Shown here piece after piece: positions 43,601 to 64,000 of a stretch of 64,000 nucleotides of DNA. The stretch is from Euglena gracilis (Eukaryota > Euglenida > Euglenophyceae > Euglenales). Made by a program: the position numbers and the translations under genes. Under the pieces are notes generated by a model. The model saw nothing but the letters and a program-made list of their open reading frames with translations. It ran no database searches and was not told the DNA's origin. The stretch covers positions 43,473,465-43,537,464 of the forward strand of contig CP154957.1 of the NCBI GenBank assembly GCA_039621445.1, read 5' to 3'. Position 1 is the first letter of the stretch; each line of letters begins with the position of its first letter.

Positions 43601-46600
43601 TCATAACTGTTTGTGGTTGTTTGGGTCATTTGATCATTCGGCGTGACTATTTGTGGTTTTGGAAAATCCCCCAAATTGTTCTGGTTCGTGATTTGGAGGA
43701 ATCCCCGGTGCCCAACGAATGAGCATACGCATCTCTGAATTCAAACATCTTTCATCTTTTCTGCTGTCTTTTTCCCCACGCTTCCAAATTTGCACTTTTC
43801 ATTATTTGCGAAACAGACATCGTTGCACACCCAAAAAAAAGATGGGAGTAAGAAAAATTCCAAAACTTCAAAATTCAGATATCAAAAGAAGGTTGGTGAC
43901 TGTGGATTTGGGGACTGATATAATTACCAGTTGGGATTAAAAAAAATGGGCTTTGTGGGGCTGTGCTCCTCCACCAAATCCACTGTTCGCTGTCCAAAAG
44001 ACACCGAAAGTCATCACCTGAATGGCTTCGGTTGTTCACAAAAAAATTTGTGCAAAAGAATTTTTTCCATTTTAGGCCATTTTAGGCCATTTTGGCCATT
44101 TTGGGGACCCCCACCTATTGGGGGTCAAAAAGTCATTTTAGGCCATTTTAGGCCATTTTAGGCCATTTTAGCTATAGGTGCCTGGTTCCAAGTTGACCAG
44201 ATGTTTATTTCAAAAAAAGTTACCCGAAATACATCACTTTTAGGTGCTGGGGGGAACGTTGAATTATCGCAGGTCACATGCCAGCAAGTTCAAAAAAATT
44301 TTTCTGGATGTTTGTTCAAGGACTGCCGGTTCCCCCCTGAACAGTGGCCAGCGGGGCGGGTGGGCCGGCATGTGCCGCACGATGGCCTCCAGGCTCGGCG
44401 GCGGCACGCCCTCGGGGCTCTCCCTCCGCATGTCCCGCTCGATGCGGGCGTGCAGGCAGCCGAAGGCGGGCCCCAGCATGGCGGCGGCGAGGCGGACACA
44501 CCGCTCCACCCGCGGCCCTGGCACCGTCGCCCGGTTGAAGGCGGCGAACACCTCCAGGGGCGGGGGCCGGGCAGCTCCCAGAACCAAGTGGGGGGGAGAC
44601 TCCCCCTCCTGTCCAGGAGGGGGATGGGGGGGGACTGGTGCTCATGAGACGTGGCCTCCAAAAACATATCGTATGGAGAATGCACTCTCATCGGGTGGGT
44701 CCCAATTCCACCCATTTGGCTGCAGCAAAGCATCTGCAGCGGTCCGTCCGGACTGCGGTGCACAAATGATCAACACAAGGGGTGACTTTCAGAGTCATGA
44801 ACTGTCTAAACGTTTTGGTGGACTGGGTGTGACACATTCGATCCACGCAACAATTACGGAAAGCTAAAATTTTGGGAAAACACAAACATTTCCCCCAAAA
44901 ATTTTGCCACATTTTATTTACCCGTAATTTTACGTCCCATTATTTTTTGTTCAGACTGTAATTTGGGTGGCAAATGGAGCCTGTACTTTTCGAAGTCCCA
45001 ACCAGGGGGGGGGGGTCGGCTGAAACCGCGGGAGAAAGAAGACGCCCGGTCGGTCCGCCTGGGGCCCGCTGCTGCTGGCGTTCAAACTTGCGCCAGGAGT
45101 GCCACGCGGCGGTCCAGGGGAAGCGCTTGATGCGGGCCGCCGGGGGCACCGCCTCCAGGGGCAGGAGGGTGACCGCCCACAGAGGGGGGCGGCCCAACGG
45201 TTGGCGGTCGGGGACCACCGCCATATGTGCTTGACCACGCAGGGGGGCCTTCCCTTCGGCCCAAACCCAACCCGCATCCAATGTTCGACCGACTTCACTC
45301 GGGGGCACTTCCACTCTTCCCAAAAAATAGTTTCCCCCGGGGGAGGGTCCACTGGGATTTCCATTCGCTAATTATGGACTGGCTGCAGTCAATCCCCCCC
45401 CTCCCGTGGGGTACTGCGAACCGTCAAGCAGAAGCCTGGTTGAGACTCCAGGGCCTACCGAAAGATGACTGAATAATCCCATCGCGCATTTGCTGTGCAC
45501 GTTGCGCATTTGGACAAACACATCTCATATTTTCATTTTGAAAATGCATTATAATAACAAAAATTCAATTATGAGTGGCGTGGCTGTTGCACAAATATGC
45601 AGGGTCACACACATTTAAAACTGAAAAAAAATGCAACCATTGGCATTTGCACAACAACCACACCTTTTTAGAATGAAGATTTGAGGGTGCAGTTGCACAA
45701 ACTTGCAATGCAATTCCCTCGTTTTTATATCAACCGTTCGAATTCAGAGCACACTTGGACCTGGAAAGACCAACATTATTTTGGCAATTTTGACCCTGTT
45801 TTCAAAACATCTTGCGCTTTGCGCAAAATTTATTTCCAGGCTGCAAAAAATTATTCCTCTCGACACCTGGGTGGGATCCGTAGCCTGGCTGGGAGCTGCT
45901 GGCCGAAAAAAAGGGTGCTGTCTGGACCTTCCCGGGGGACGGGGAGGGATGGGACGGGACGGGCACCCTCCAACTTGAGGATTTCCCTGCCCCACCTGGT
46001 CCACTGCCAGCCCTCAGAAAAGCAAAGTGTGCCTTCGCAATAATGTCAATGGCAGGAGAGGGGTGGCCAAAGGGTGGAACAAGCCGGCCCAGTCTCTGGG
46101 CGACAGCGCCCGCATGGCGGCAATGAGGGCCGGCTGGTCGAAGACGGAGGCGAAGGGGACGGCGGCCATCGGGTGGTACCGGTCGGGGAACGACGTGCTG
46201 AGGAGGGGAACAGTCAGCGCTGGGAGCTGGCGGTGACGTGGACCCCCCCCCCCCCCCGTATGGCAACCCCCCCCCCCCTCGTCTGGGTCATTGTTTGGGG
46301 TCCTGTGACCTGACAACGATACAATAAAGTGTGACGCGAGGGCAGTGGAGCTACCTCCCCCCAAGCCCAATGAACACTAAACCCCCCCCCCCACTTATAA
46401 ATCCCCCTGGGGTTTATAAGATCCGGTTTGGTTGGTCAGCCGAAGGTGGGGGTTTATAGGTGGGGGGTTAATAGGATCCGGAATTGTTGGTGAAAATCCG
46501 ACCCCCAAAAATGACCCCAAATTGACAATTTTCGGCAAATTTGGTCAAAAATGGCATTTTTGATGATGGTCGGTCTCAAAAAAATTTCCAAAAAAACAGT

Positions 46601-47585
46601 TTTTGGGCGTTTTGGGGCCGGAAAAATCGTCCCCGGCGGTTTCCATTTTTCTTCCCCAGGGGGGGGGTTATAGGATCCGGTTTGGTTGGTCGGCCCGAGG
46701 GGGGGGGGGTTATAAGTGGGGGGGTTTATAAGTGGGGGGGGGGGTTATAAGTGGGGGGTGGGGTTTAAGGTGACAATCTCGACGGGGGACGTTTGTTGGG
46801 TATGATTTGGAGGGGCATTTGCATTGCTGCAAAAGATGAAAACCTAGACGGTCCGGACACCCTGCGTTCATTCATTGGGCAAAGGGGTTCACTAGACATG
46901 GGGGAGGGCAGGGAGGTGGTTCGATGGAGCAGTGGAGGTGCGCCCACTTGCCGTGTTTTGAATTTACGCATTTGACCTATCTTTTCTACAATGTTATACA
47001 TAATGTTTCCCAAATTACACAAAATACCTGTTCTAAGGTCCTTTTGATTTTGGGTTTTGTGATCCTGGGGAGCAAATTCTCGGGTGGAGGTGCAGCCCAA
47101 AACCCATTCAGCCATCCTGGGGGTGGGGAAATGTGGCACGGCAATATTGTTCCCCTGGTCGTCGACAGGAGCGCCGCATCCACAGGTCACAGCCAGAGCA
47201 CAGGGGCTGCGGTTTGGTTTCCTTGCTCATGGACTGCCACAATCTGCTCAGGCCCCAACGCGGTGGTTGAAGGCAACGTTACCCGGTGGAAACCAACAAA
47301 TAACACAAAGTTGGCAAGACAAAGGATGCAACTCAAGGTACTCAAGATAAAATAGCCAGCGCGGGGTTGATCTTCAGCACGCCATGTATGCCCACCTTGG
47401 CGGGCGGCGGAGGGTGGAGGGCGAATGGAGGAGGCCTGCCTGTACCCGAAGAGGCCGTTGAGCTGGTTGCAGAGACCGACGAGGAGCTGCGGGAGGTGGT
47501 AGACCGTGAGGGGCGGGGCCCCGGCGGCCAAGGGGGCCAGCCAGAGGAGGCCGAGGAGGACGCCGTACGAGGGCCAGCGCCGCAT
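40643..47585 (-). CDS. O-fucosyltransferase-like glycosyltransferase (multi-exon)
   Basis: Exons found: 47,585-47,446, about 46,225-46,040, about 45,190-45,030, 44,551 to about 44,345, 41,438 to about 41,325, and 40,840-40,643 with the stop. Exon 1 starts with a signal peptide (MRRWPSYGVLLGLLWLAPLA) and then GLCNQLNGLFG, the N-terminal G-x-x-N-Q motif of GDP-fucose O-fucosyltransferases. Later exons give VPFASVFD, FGCLHARIERDM (the donor-binding Leu/His-Arg box) and the C-terminal ASWLVGYSGSTFSLKLAQYR (G-x-x-x-S-T-F-S box). Such enzymes move fucose from GDP-fucose to Ser/Thr of secreted proteins or to glycans in ER or Golgi. Exons 1 and 2 fit in phase (2+1 nt); inner boundaries of exons 3-5 are uncertain, and an exon may be missing after exon 1. 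Two hAT-like transposons sit in its intron between 44,345 and 41,438. POFUT, plant-type or another subfamily was not settled. Confidence 0.75.
41643..41910. mobile_element. 268-bp hAT-like MITE with perfect 8-bp duplication
   Basis: Ends are caggcttcttttaaagac and cttaaaaagaagcctg. The 8-mer ccgccgcc stands on both sides (41,635-41,642 and 41,911-41,918). The interior shares the hairpin and ggtatacccagcgcctccgg block with the right part of the element at 38,721-40,279, of which it looks like a deleted form. It lies in an intron of the O-fucosyltransferase-like gene. Confidence 0.85.
42660..44184. mobile_element. 1,525-bp hAT-like element with perfect 8-bp duplication
   Basis: 13-bp terminal inverted repeats, caggcacctatag at the left and ctataggtgcctg at the right, flanked by gttccaag on both sides (42,652-42,659 and 44,185-44,192). 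Just inside each end are tandem ggccatttta repeats (42,693-42,750 and 44,070-44,172) in the same orientation. No transposase frame is visible, so it is probably non-autonomous. It lies in an intron of the O-fucosyltransferase-like gene. Confidence 0.85.
46379..46768. mobile_element. Poly-C/poly-G inverted-repeat element
   Basis: Left end is a C run then acttataaatcccc; right end is repeated tttataagtgggggg. Inner repeats read ataggatccggtttggttgg three times. It shares its middle with 27,555-27,768. Target duplication not found. Confidence 0.5.
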
Positions 47586-48358
47586 CGGGCATCCGGCGCC
47601 CCCGGGCCGCCTGTGGGAGCGGGCGGGGGGTGACTGGTGGCTCCAAGGGGCTCGGGTTGGTGGACTGCCAGGGATAGGGCCGATGAGGCATCGCCAGTGA
47701 TTGGCAGCATCTGGCCGCTGCAAGAAGCTTCGCAACTGCTCGTCCTGCGCAACAGCGTTGCAGCTCATCAGAGATCATCGGCACAGGCTGCGTTCTCTGA
47801 AAACATTCCTGCAATCCAGAAAGCAACACACATACGTATACATACACATATGGATGTAAATATACAGGTACATGTACATATACACATATTACACAGCATA
47901 TACTACATCCATCCACCATCCATCCATCCATCCGTCCGTCCGTCCGTCCGTCCGTCCGTCCATCCACACTAAACAGTGTAGAAAAAATTATGGGAGACAG
48001 GAATTATGGGAAACCTCCTGATTTTCCCAAAATTTTTCTTTCCGTAATTTTTGTCCAGTGCACCTTTCCTCCCCTTTCCCTTTCCCTTCCCCTTTGGGGG
48101 GGGATTCTCAAGTTTGTTCAAATATCAACACAAAAAGGTGGGATTACGTAACATTGTCAATTTTGGGGCCAATGCCAATTTTTTTTCATTGCAACTGAAA
48201 AAAATTACCACCATTTTCCCTCAAGTTTTTGAAATTTCCCATAATTATTATTTTTCAAAATCAAAAACTTCCCAAAATCTTCCCATATTTTCCTCCATTA
48301 TATTTTTTTCTCGTAATTTTTGTCTGCACTGTAAACATATACACACGTTTACACACAC

Positions 48359-48392
<34 letters not shown>

Positions 48393-49041
48393 GCGCGCAA
48401 TATCGAGACTTGTAAAGCAGTTCACCCATGAATACCATCTCCAAAGCACTGTCTATGGCACTGTGTGCCACGGTAGCTCTGACAAGACATTGAAACAGAA
48501 AACGTTCCAAAAAATTATGTGTTTACGTCTTCTGGAGGAACGGAGACAACCCGAAAACATACTTCTGAAATCGAAAATATATCCACCAACTTATTAGCTG
48601 CCCCAAGCATTTTCTTCCCCCCCCCTCCCTGGCAGCCTGATTCCCCAACCTTGACTCACACACACCAAAAGAGAAAAAAGACGCAGAAACACCTGGATCA
48701 GACATACCAAGAAAACAACATGTTGGGCATGCCAAAAAAAAACATGTCGGGTACCGAGGGAAAAAATGGAATCACCTGAAAACTCATTGGATTTGACAAA
48801 AAAACATAAAATTGCCCAAAATACCTTGTAATGTCCTTCCCCCATCCAAGGTAAATCACCAAACTGGAGGTAATAAGAAGCTTGTCAGTAACAGGAGACT
48901 GGCAAGCCTCCCCTTCCAAGCCAACCCCCAAAGAAAAAGCAGCCAAAAAATTAGATTGACAAAATGCGTCGTACATCGAGGATCATGAGAGGTGTGGGTG
49001 GAGCGTAGGCTATCGACAAAAGCGTGGGGGGGGGGAGCGGG
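47586..49041. other. Spacer between two - strand genes, with microsatellites
   Basis: No convincing exon. Holds a (CCAT)/(CCGT) tetranucleotide array (47,909-47,965), an (AC)n/(CG)n tract (48,345-48,398) and AT-rich sequence with repeated ccgtaatttttgtc (near 48,042 and 48,314). The promoter of the gene starting at 47,585 should lie here, but no motif can be assigned. Confidence 0.5.
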
Positions 49042-51136
49042 TCAGGTGACGCCGGCGACCGGGGGCCGCCGCACCTGCAGGCAGTGGACGCCGGCCGGGG
49101 TGGTGCAGAAGACGAGGAACCGCAGCGCGGCGGCGCCGCCCGCCAGCTCGAAGCACTCCGCCGCCCACCCGCTGTGCCGCAGCCAGCCCAGGATGCGGCC
49201 CACGCTGCGGAAGCCGACCCGCCGCTGCAGCCGGTGGAGGGGCTGGTGGGGGGCCCCGCCTCAGAGCGCCGGTGACGTCTCAGGGGGGATATGAGAGTGC
49301 CACCACTCGAAAAACACGGGAAAAAATTAGGGGGTTCTAATCCCCAGCCACAGAAAAAAAAAAGGCGAGGGCCGTCCAAAAAAAATGCACGCGTTTGGCA
49401 ACATGGGGGTTGGTGCCTGCTGGTGCTCATTTTTGGACCCTTTGATGACCAATGGAGGCCAAAGCCCCAAACTCGGGCGGTTCCATGGCACACATCTCCA
49501 AAACCACCAGAAGTAAATTTGTCGCAAACACCGATGTGACATTTGAAGCTTCGGCGCCAGGTGGCCGCTCAAGCCAGTTGGCCGGGCTGTGAGAGTGAGA
49601 GGTCGCGTGGGCACGACCTTGTGAGAACTACGAGCCCGAAGCGGGACTGCTTTGAAATGACCGCTGTTCTGGCAGGTTGGGGGCCAGGGGGGCCCCGGCG
49701 CTGGCAGGGGACGCCGACGGCGGTGAGGAGGAGCCGGTCCATGTCGTCGCCGTTGCCGTCACCGCCGCTGCCCCCCACGGTGGGGGTGGGCCGCGGCAGG
49801 CGGGCGTAGAGCTGCGCGGCCTCCGCCGCGAACCGCCGCACCCGCTCCGCCAGGGGGGTGGGGGGCTCCGGGCCGCCCTCCGGTCCTTCGGGGGGACCGC
49901 CCGCGGGAGTGACCCTGCAAAGCACGCCATGTTACAGACGTCCTGTCCATCTGAAGAGCAGGGGCAGAGTATAAGGCTTCCTCCCGGGGGGGGCAGTGGT
50001 TTAAAGGGGGGGTCCACTTTTTGAAACGTACCCCATTGGTGTCTTGTTGGCATTGTGTTGGATATTATTTTCTAGGAATAGGGTGTTTCTTTAACTTTAA
50101 CAATGCTAAAGTCTTAAATGGATTCTGTCAAGTTCTAGTTCGAGCTCAATTAAATTATCAAAACTGACCTCCAAAAGGGCAGAAGTGTGAACCTATTTCA
50201 GCAATCCAAAAGGGGGAAAAACAGCCCCGCAAATACATTTAAATGCCAAGAAAAACCCGGGGAGCTCATGAAACACATTTGGAAAAGATACACCAAGAGT
50301 CCAGGAATAAAAACGCCAATCATTGCTTTTCTTGGTTCTGCACAAATCACAGGTTGGGGGGGGGGGACAATGTGCCTAAAGCATACTGGCAGCACTCGAA
50401 GCGCATCCCGCCGAGGCCGTCGTTGGCGACCCATTCCTGGAACCGGCCCGAGGTTGCCGCGCCATGCAAGCCACCACCGGCGGGCCACCCCTCACACCCT
50501 ACACCCTCCCATGACTGGAGGAGATGAGGTTTGGGGTCCAAACAACGGAGCAACATTATGGGACAGGTGACCGAGGACGTTTGCTGGGGCTGGTGGCTCC
50601 TGGATTCCGGCCGGGCGGTGGGGGGAAGAGAGAGCAGCGGGTACCTCGGCAGAGGGCCGGCTGCCGGAGGTGGTCATCTACCCGTCGCCGCCAGTCACCA
50701 CCAGGATGACGCAGGCCTCCGCCCGCCCCCCCTCCCACACTGGATGGCACCAGCCGGGCAGCGTTTCAGTGACCCCCCACATGGAAAAGCTATTTGCCAC
50801 CCTGTTGTTATAGAACCCTACCCCCCCCCTGCCCTGCCTTGCCGTGGCGTAGGAGGTGGTGAAGTGGGGAGGGCCCCTGTCGGGGGTTCATGCTGATGAT
50901 AGGAGGCATTTTGACACAATTCAAAGAAGGTACCCAACGTTACATTTTGGCCAGTTCTCAGGGCAATTTTTTCATAGGGTGCAGAACGGTCAGGACAGCA
51001 CCCCAACCCTGACGTTGAGCACAACCTGCGCCGTCTCATCCTGTGCCTGGCAGACCCGCCGAGCGTTGCAGACGTCCGCGGTGCTGACCCGCAGGAACTG
51101 CAGCACGAGGTCCAGCACGTCCCCCGCCAACGCCAT
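49042..51136 (-). CDS. Small protein with F-box-like N-terminus
   Basis: Exons: 51,136-51,026 (ATG to gttgtg donor), one uncertain small exon between 50,790 and 50,640, 50,436-50,387, 49,914 to about 49,716, and 49,242-49,042 with TGA. The junctions from the third exon onward agree in phase. The first 37 residues (MALAGDVLDLVLQFLRVSTA then NARRVCQ) resemble an F-box: hydrophobic L-x-x-D-V-L-x-x-V-L-x-F-L followed by R-x-V-C. F-box proteins present substrates to SCF ubiquitin ligases. The Ala/Pro-rich fourth exon has an amphipathic helix (AERVRRFAAEAAQLYARL). The last has FRSVGRILGWLRHSGW, which loosely recalls PUB-type helical domains. Neither assignment is firm. Confidence 0.45.
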
Positions 51137-51386
51137 GCTGGGGCTGTGCGGAAGGGGTTGGACAACAAAAGATCCGCAAGCCGTTTGGGCAATGCCGCAG
51201 GTCCAGCGGGGAGGCCCTCTGCTAAAGGCACACATTTGGGGTGCTCTGTACACAGCCCGGCCCAGGGGCCCAGCCCAGGCCCGTCGGTGGGGCACATCAG
51301 TGTGCGGCGCAGCGCTGGCTGGCACCCCATCTCTCCCACCAGGCTGTTGCTTAAAGACCCCGGGGGGGTCCACTCTGCCATTTTTG

Positions 51387-51752
51387 CTACACACTGGATA
51401 AAAGCTACTGGCTTACACCGGGGGGGCTGCTGGAAACAATCTTGACCAAGCGCTGCGCACCTAGGTGAAATGCGGTTTTTAATGTATTTTGCAGCTGATT
51501 TTTATTCCAAAAAAAACGACAAAATGCGCCGGAAAAATACGCATTTTTTGGGGGGCAGTTAGTTTGTGCGGTCCAAAAAAATTTTCGAAATTTTTCGCAC
51601 CGGTCACTGCGAAAAAAATTCCACAAGCTAGCCCTTGCCAGCAGACCTCCCCCCGGGGGGGGGGGAGGGTCCACTAGGATTTCCAAATTTGGTACTATGT
51701 TGTACTTTTTTGAAATGTACCATTTTTTTAAAGGCCCAGGATTGCGAATCCG
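51387..51752. repeat. Direct repeat, copy 1
   Basis: Begins ctacacactggataaaagct and ends near cccaggattgcgaatccggt. It matches 51,950-52,265 in the same order at about 85%, including a G run followed by gctggaaa, caagcgctgcgcacc and cagcagacc next to a C/G run. Probably two copies of one transposon family. Confidence 0.7.
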
Positions 51753-51949
51753 GTATTGTCAGAAATTGTGATTTTTACCTACAGTTTCATTCAGGTCCAA
51801 AATCCGTGCCTTCGCCGAACCAGGGGGGGGGGTAATTATTTTCGGCGGCGAAGGTCGGCCCCAAGGGGGGGTAATTATTTGGGGGGGGTATTATTTGGGG
51901 TGGGGGGGTATTAGTTTGGGGGGGGTTTCAGCTATTTTTGGCCTACACA

Positions 51950-52265
51950 CTGGGTAAAAGCTACTGGCTACACCCCGGGGGGGGGGTCCGCTGGAAAAAA
52001 TCCTTGCCAAGCGCTGCGCACCGAGGTGGAAATGAGGTTTTTAATGTATTTCTCAGCTGATTTTATTCCAAAAAAACCGACTAAAATGGCAGAAATACGC
52101 ATTTTTGGGCCAGTTTTGGGGGTCCCAAAAGTTCAATTCGCACCGGTCACTGGAAAAAAATTTCCGCCAGCTAGCCCTGCCAGCAGACCCCCCCCCGGGG
52201 GGGGAGGGTCCACTGGGGTTTCCAAATTTGGACTATTGCGACAGAGGCCCAGGATTGCGAATCCG
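51950..52265. repeat. Direct repeat, copy 2
   Basis: Second copy of the repeat at 51,387-51,752. Between them lies a stretch with ggggggtattatttgggg repeats (51,820-51,925). The pair occupies the gap between the F-box-like gene and the dynein gene. Confidence 0.7.
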
Positions 52266-52409
52266 GTGCACAGCTGGATTGGTGCCGCCCTCGCCCCGGC
52301 AAAGCTGCGGCGAGGGCTGTGGATCTAAAACGTGCCCCGGCCGCCCAACCCCATCGGATGACGTGGCGGGTGGGCCGGCGGTATGAGCGGTTTGCTGGGC
52401 ACAAGCGGG

Positions 52410-63271
<10,862 letters not shown>

Positions 63272-63347
63272 CTGGCAGGGCCAAATGGGAAAACGGTGCG
63301 GGTTGGAGGTTCGGTGCCCATCAATGTTTGTGGGTGACAAGCGGGGG

Positions 63348-63578
63348 CAGAGGTTTATAGGACCCGGGGGGGGGGGTCTGGAACCCCCCCCCCCCGGGGG
63401 GGGGGGGGGCCCTCGGGGGGACCCACTTTTGGGGGGTCAATTTCTGGATCCAAAAAAAAAAAAATAGAAGGAAACCTCGCCTCCGGTGCGGTGCCCACTC
63501 AGCCCAACCCTCCACCCCCCTGGGGGGAGGGGGCTCGGCCGGGACCCCTCGCGTCACAAAGCTTAAAAAAAATATCTG
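63348..63578. mobile_element. Possible G/C-rich inverted-repeat element
   Basis: Left cagaggtttataggacccgg and right gcttaaaaaaaatatctg are loosely inverted, and the inside has long G/C runs like the hAT-like family. Flanks share gcgggg but at a shifted position, so the target duplication is not proven. Confidence 0.4.
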
Positions 63579-64000
63579 CCGCGGGGTGGGGTGCATACAA
63601 TGGGAAGCGGAAAAAAAATGAGTGTTTTGCCGCGAGGGCCCACATATCGAGGCAGACAGACAAAGGCAAGCCCCCTTCAGGCCCCAACTCTGCCTCCCAT
63701 TTCCCCCTGGCTGCTTGCGGCGAAGGCGGCGGCGACGTCCATCGGGAGATCAAAATCGACGGGGCCCAGACAATCCCCGATGACTGCGCGGATGGAGAGG
63801 CGGAGACAGCCGGCAATTCCAACGCCTCAATTCGAATCCAAAGCTCCATTCTCTCCAGAACACGGATGGCTCAGGCCGCCTGGGACGTGGCAGGGACCCG
63901 ACTGCCAACACACAGGCAGGATCCATCAACAAGTGCAATTACCCCCTTTCATTTTTGGTTTAATATTTTCTGGCATATTCACCGTCCCATTGTTTCTTAA
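63579..64000. other. Dynein intron or exon sequence of unclear status
   Basis: The - strand has an open frame with a possible acceptor near 63,905 (ttggcag), but its product shows no dynein pattern. The + strand frame of 169 codons has no recognisable domain. The upstream dynein exons should lie from here outward. Confidence 0.3.

Noticed and set aside
48951-49493. 180-codon - strand frame rich in Ser/Ala/Cys
   Set aside because: Shadow frame of the exon 49,242-49,042, whose own frame gives a better protein and agrees in splice phase.

Overview
This is nuclear DNA of a eukaryote, most likely an intron-rich, repeat-rich protist or alga. Coding sequence is cut into short exons (about 20-230 nt) joined by GT-AG introns of up to several kb. 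A dynein heavy chain is present. Introns and spacers are full of long poly-C and poly-G runs, microsatellites, small inverted-repeat transposons and DIRS-type (tyrosine-recombinase) retrotransposons. I found no bacterial-style operons, rRNA, tRNA or CRISPR. I cannot name the lineage from this sequence.

Positions 1-28,260 are dominated by segmental duplication. Block A (1-2,338) repeats the start of block B (2,740-13,786). Block C (15,289-26,449) repeats B from 3,826 on. B and C each carry the same armadillo-repeat (ARM) gene on the + strand, and its first five coding exons are phase-compatible in both copies. A 263-bp terminal-inverted-repeat transposon is shared by both copies, so it predates the duplication. 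A 1.1-kb foldback-like insertion is found only in C, so it came later. Blocks A and B also carry a PHD-finger fragment. Downstream of C, three exons (26,707-28,042) finish a + strand protein, possibly the ARM gene itself.

Positions 28,490-37,400 form a DIRS cluster. One element (29,852-32,923, +) has inverted terminal repeats and a composite internal complementary region, but it has lost its RNase H. A second (about 33,150-36,830, -) is frameshifted and truncated. A third survives only as a recombinase end plus termini.

Positions 37,560-40,280 are nested small transposons, several of which share CAGG-type ends and 8-bp target duplications (hAT-like). Members of the same group sit inside introns of the next gene.

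Positions 40,643-64,000 hold three genes on the - strand. The first is a secreted or ER-type O-fucosyltransferase-like protein (47,585 to 40,643), and the second is a small protein with an F-box-like N-terminus (51,136 to 49,042). The third is the 3' part of a dynein heavy chain (63,271 to 52,410, continuing past the window end), covering the end of AAA6 and the C-terminal domain in about 15 exons whose phases agree almost everywhere. No function links these genes; they are simply neighbours.
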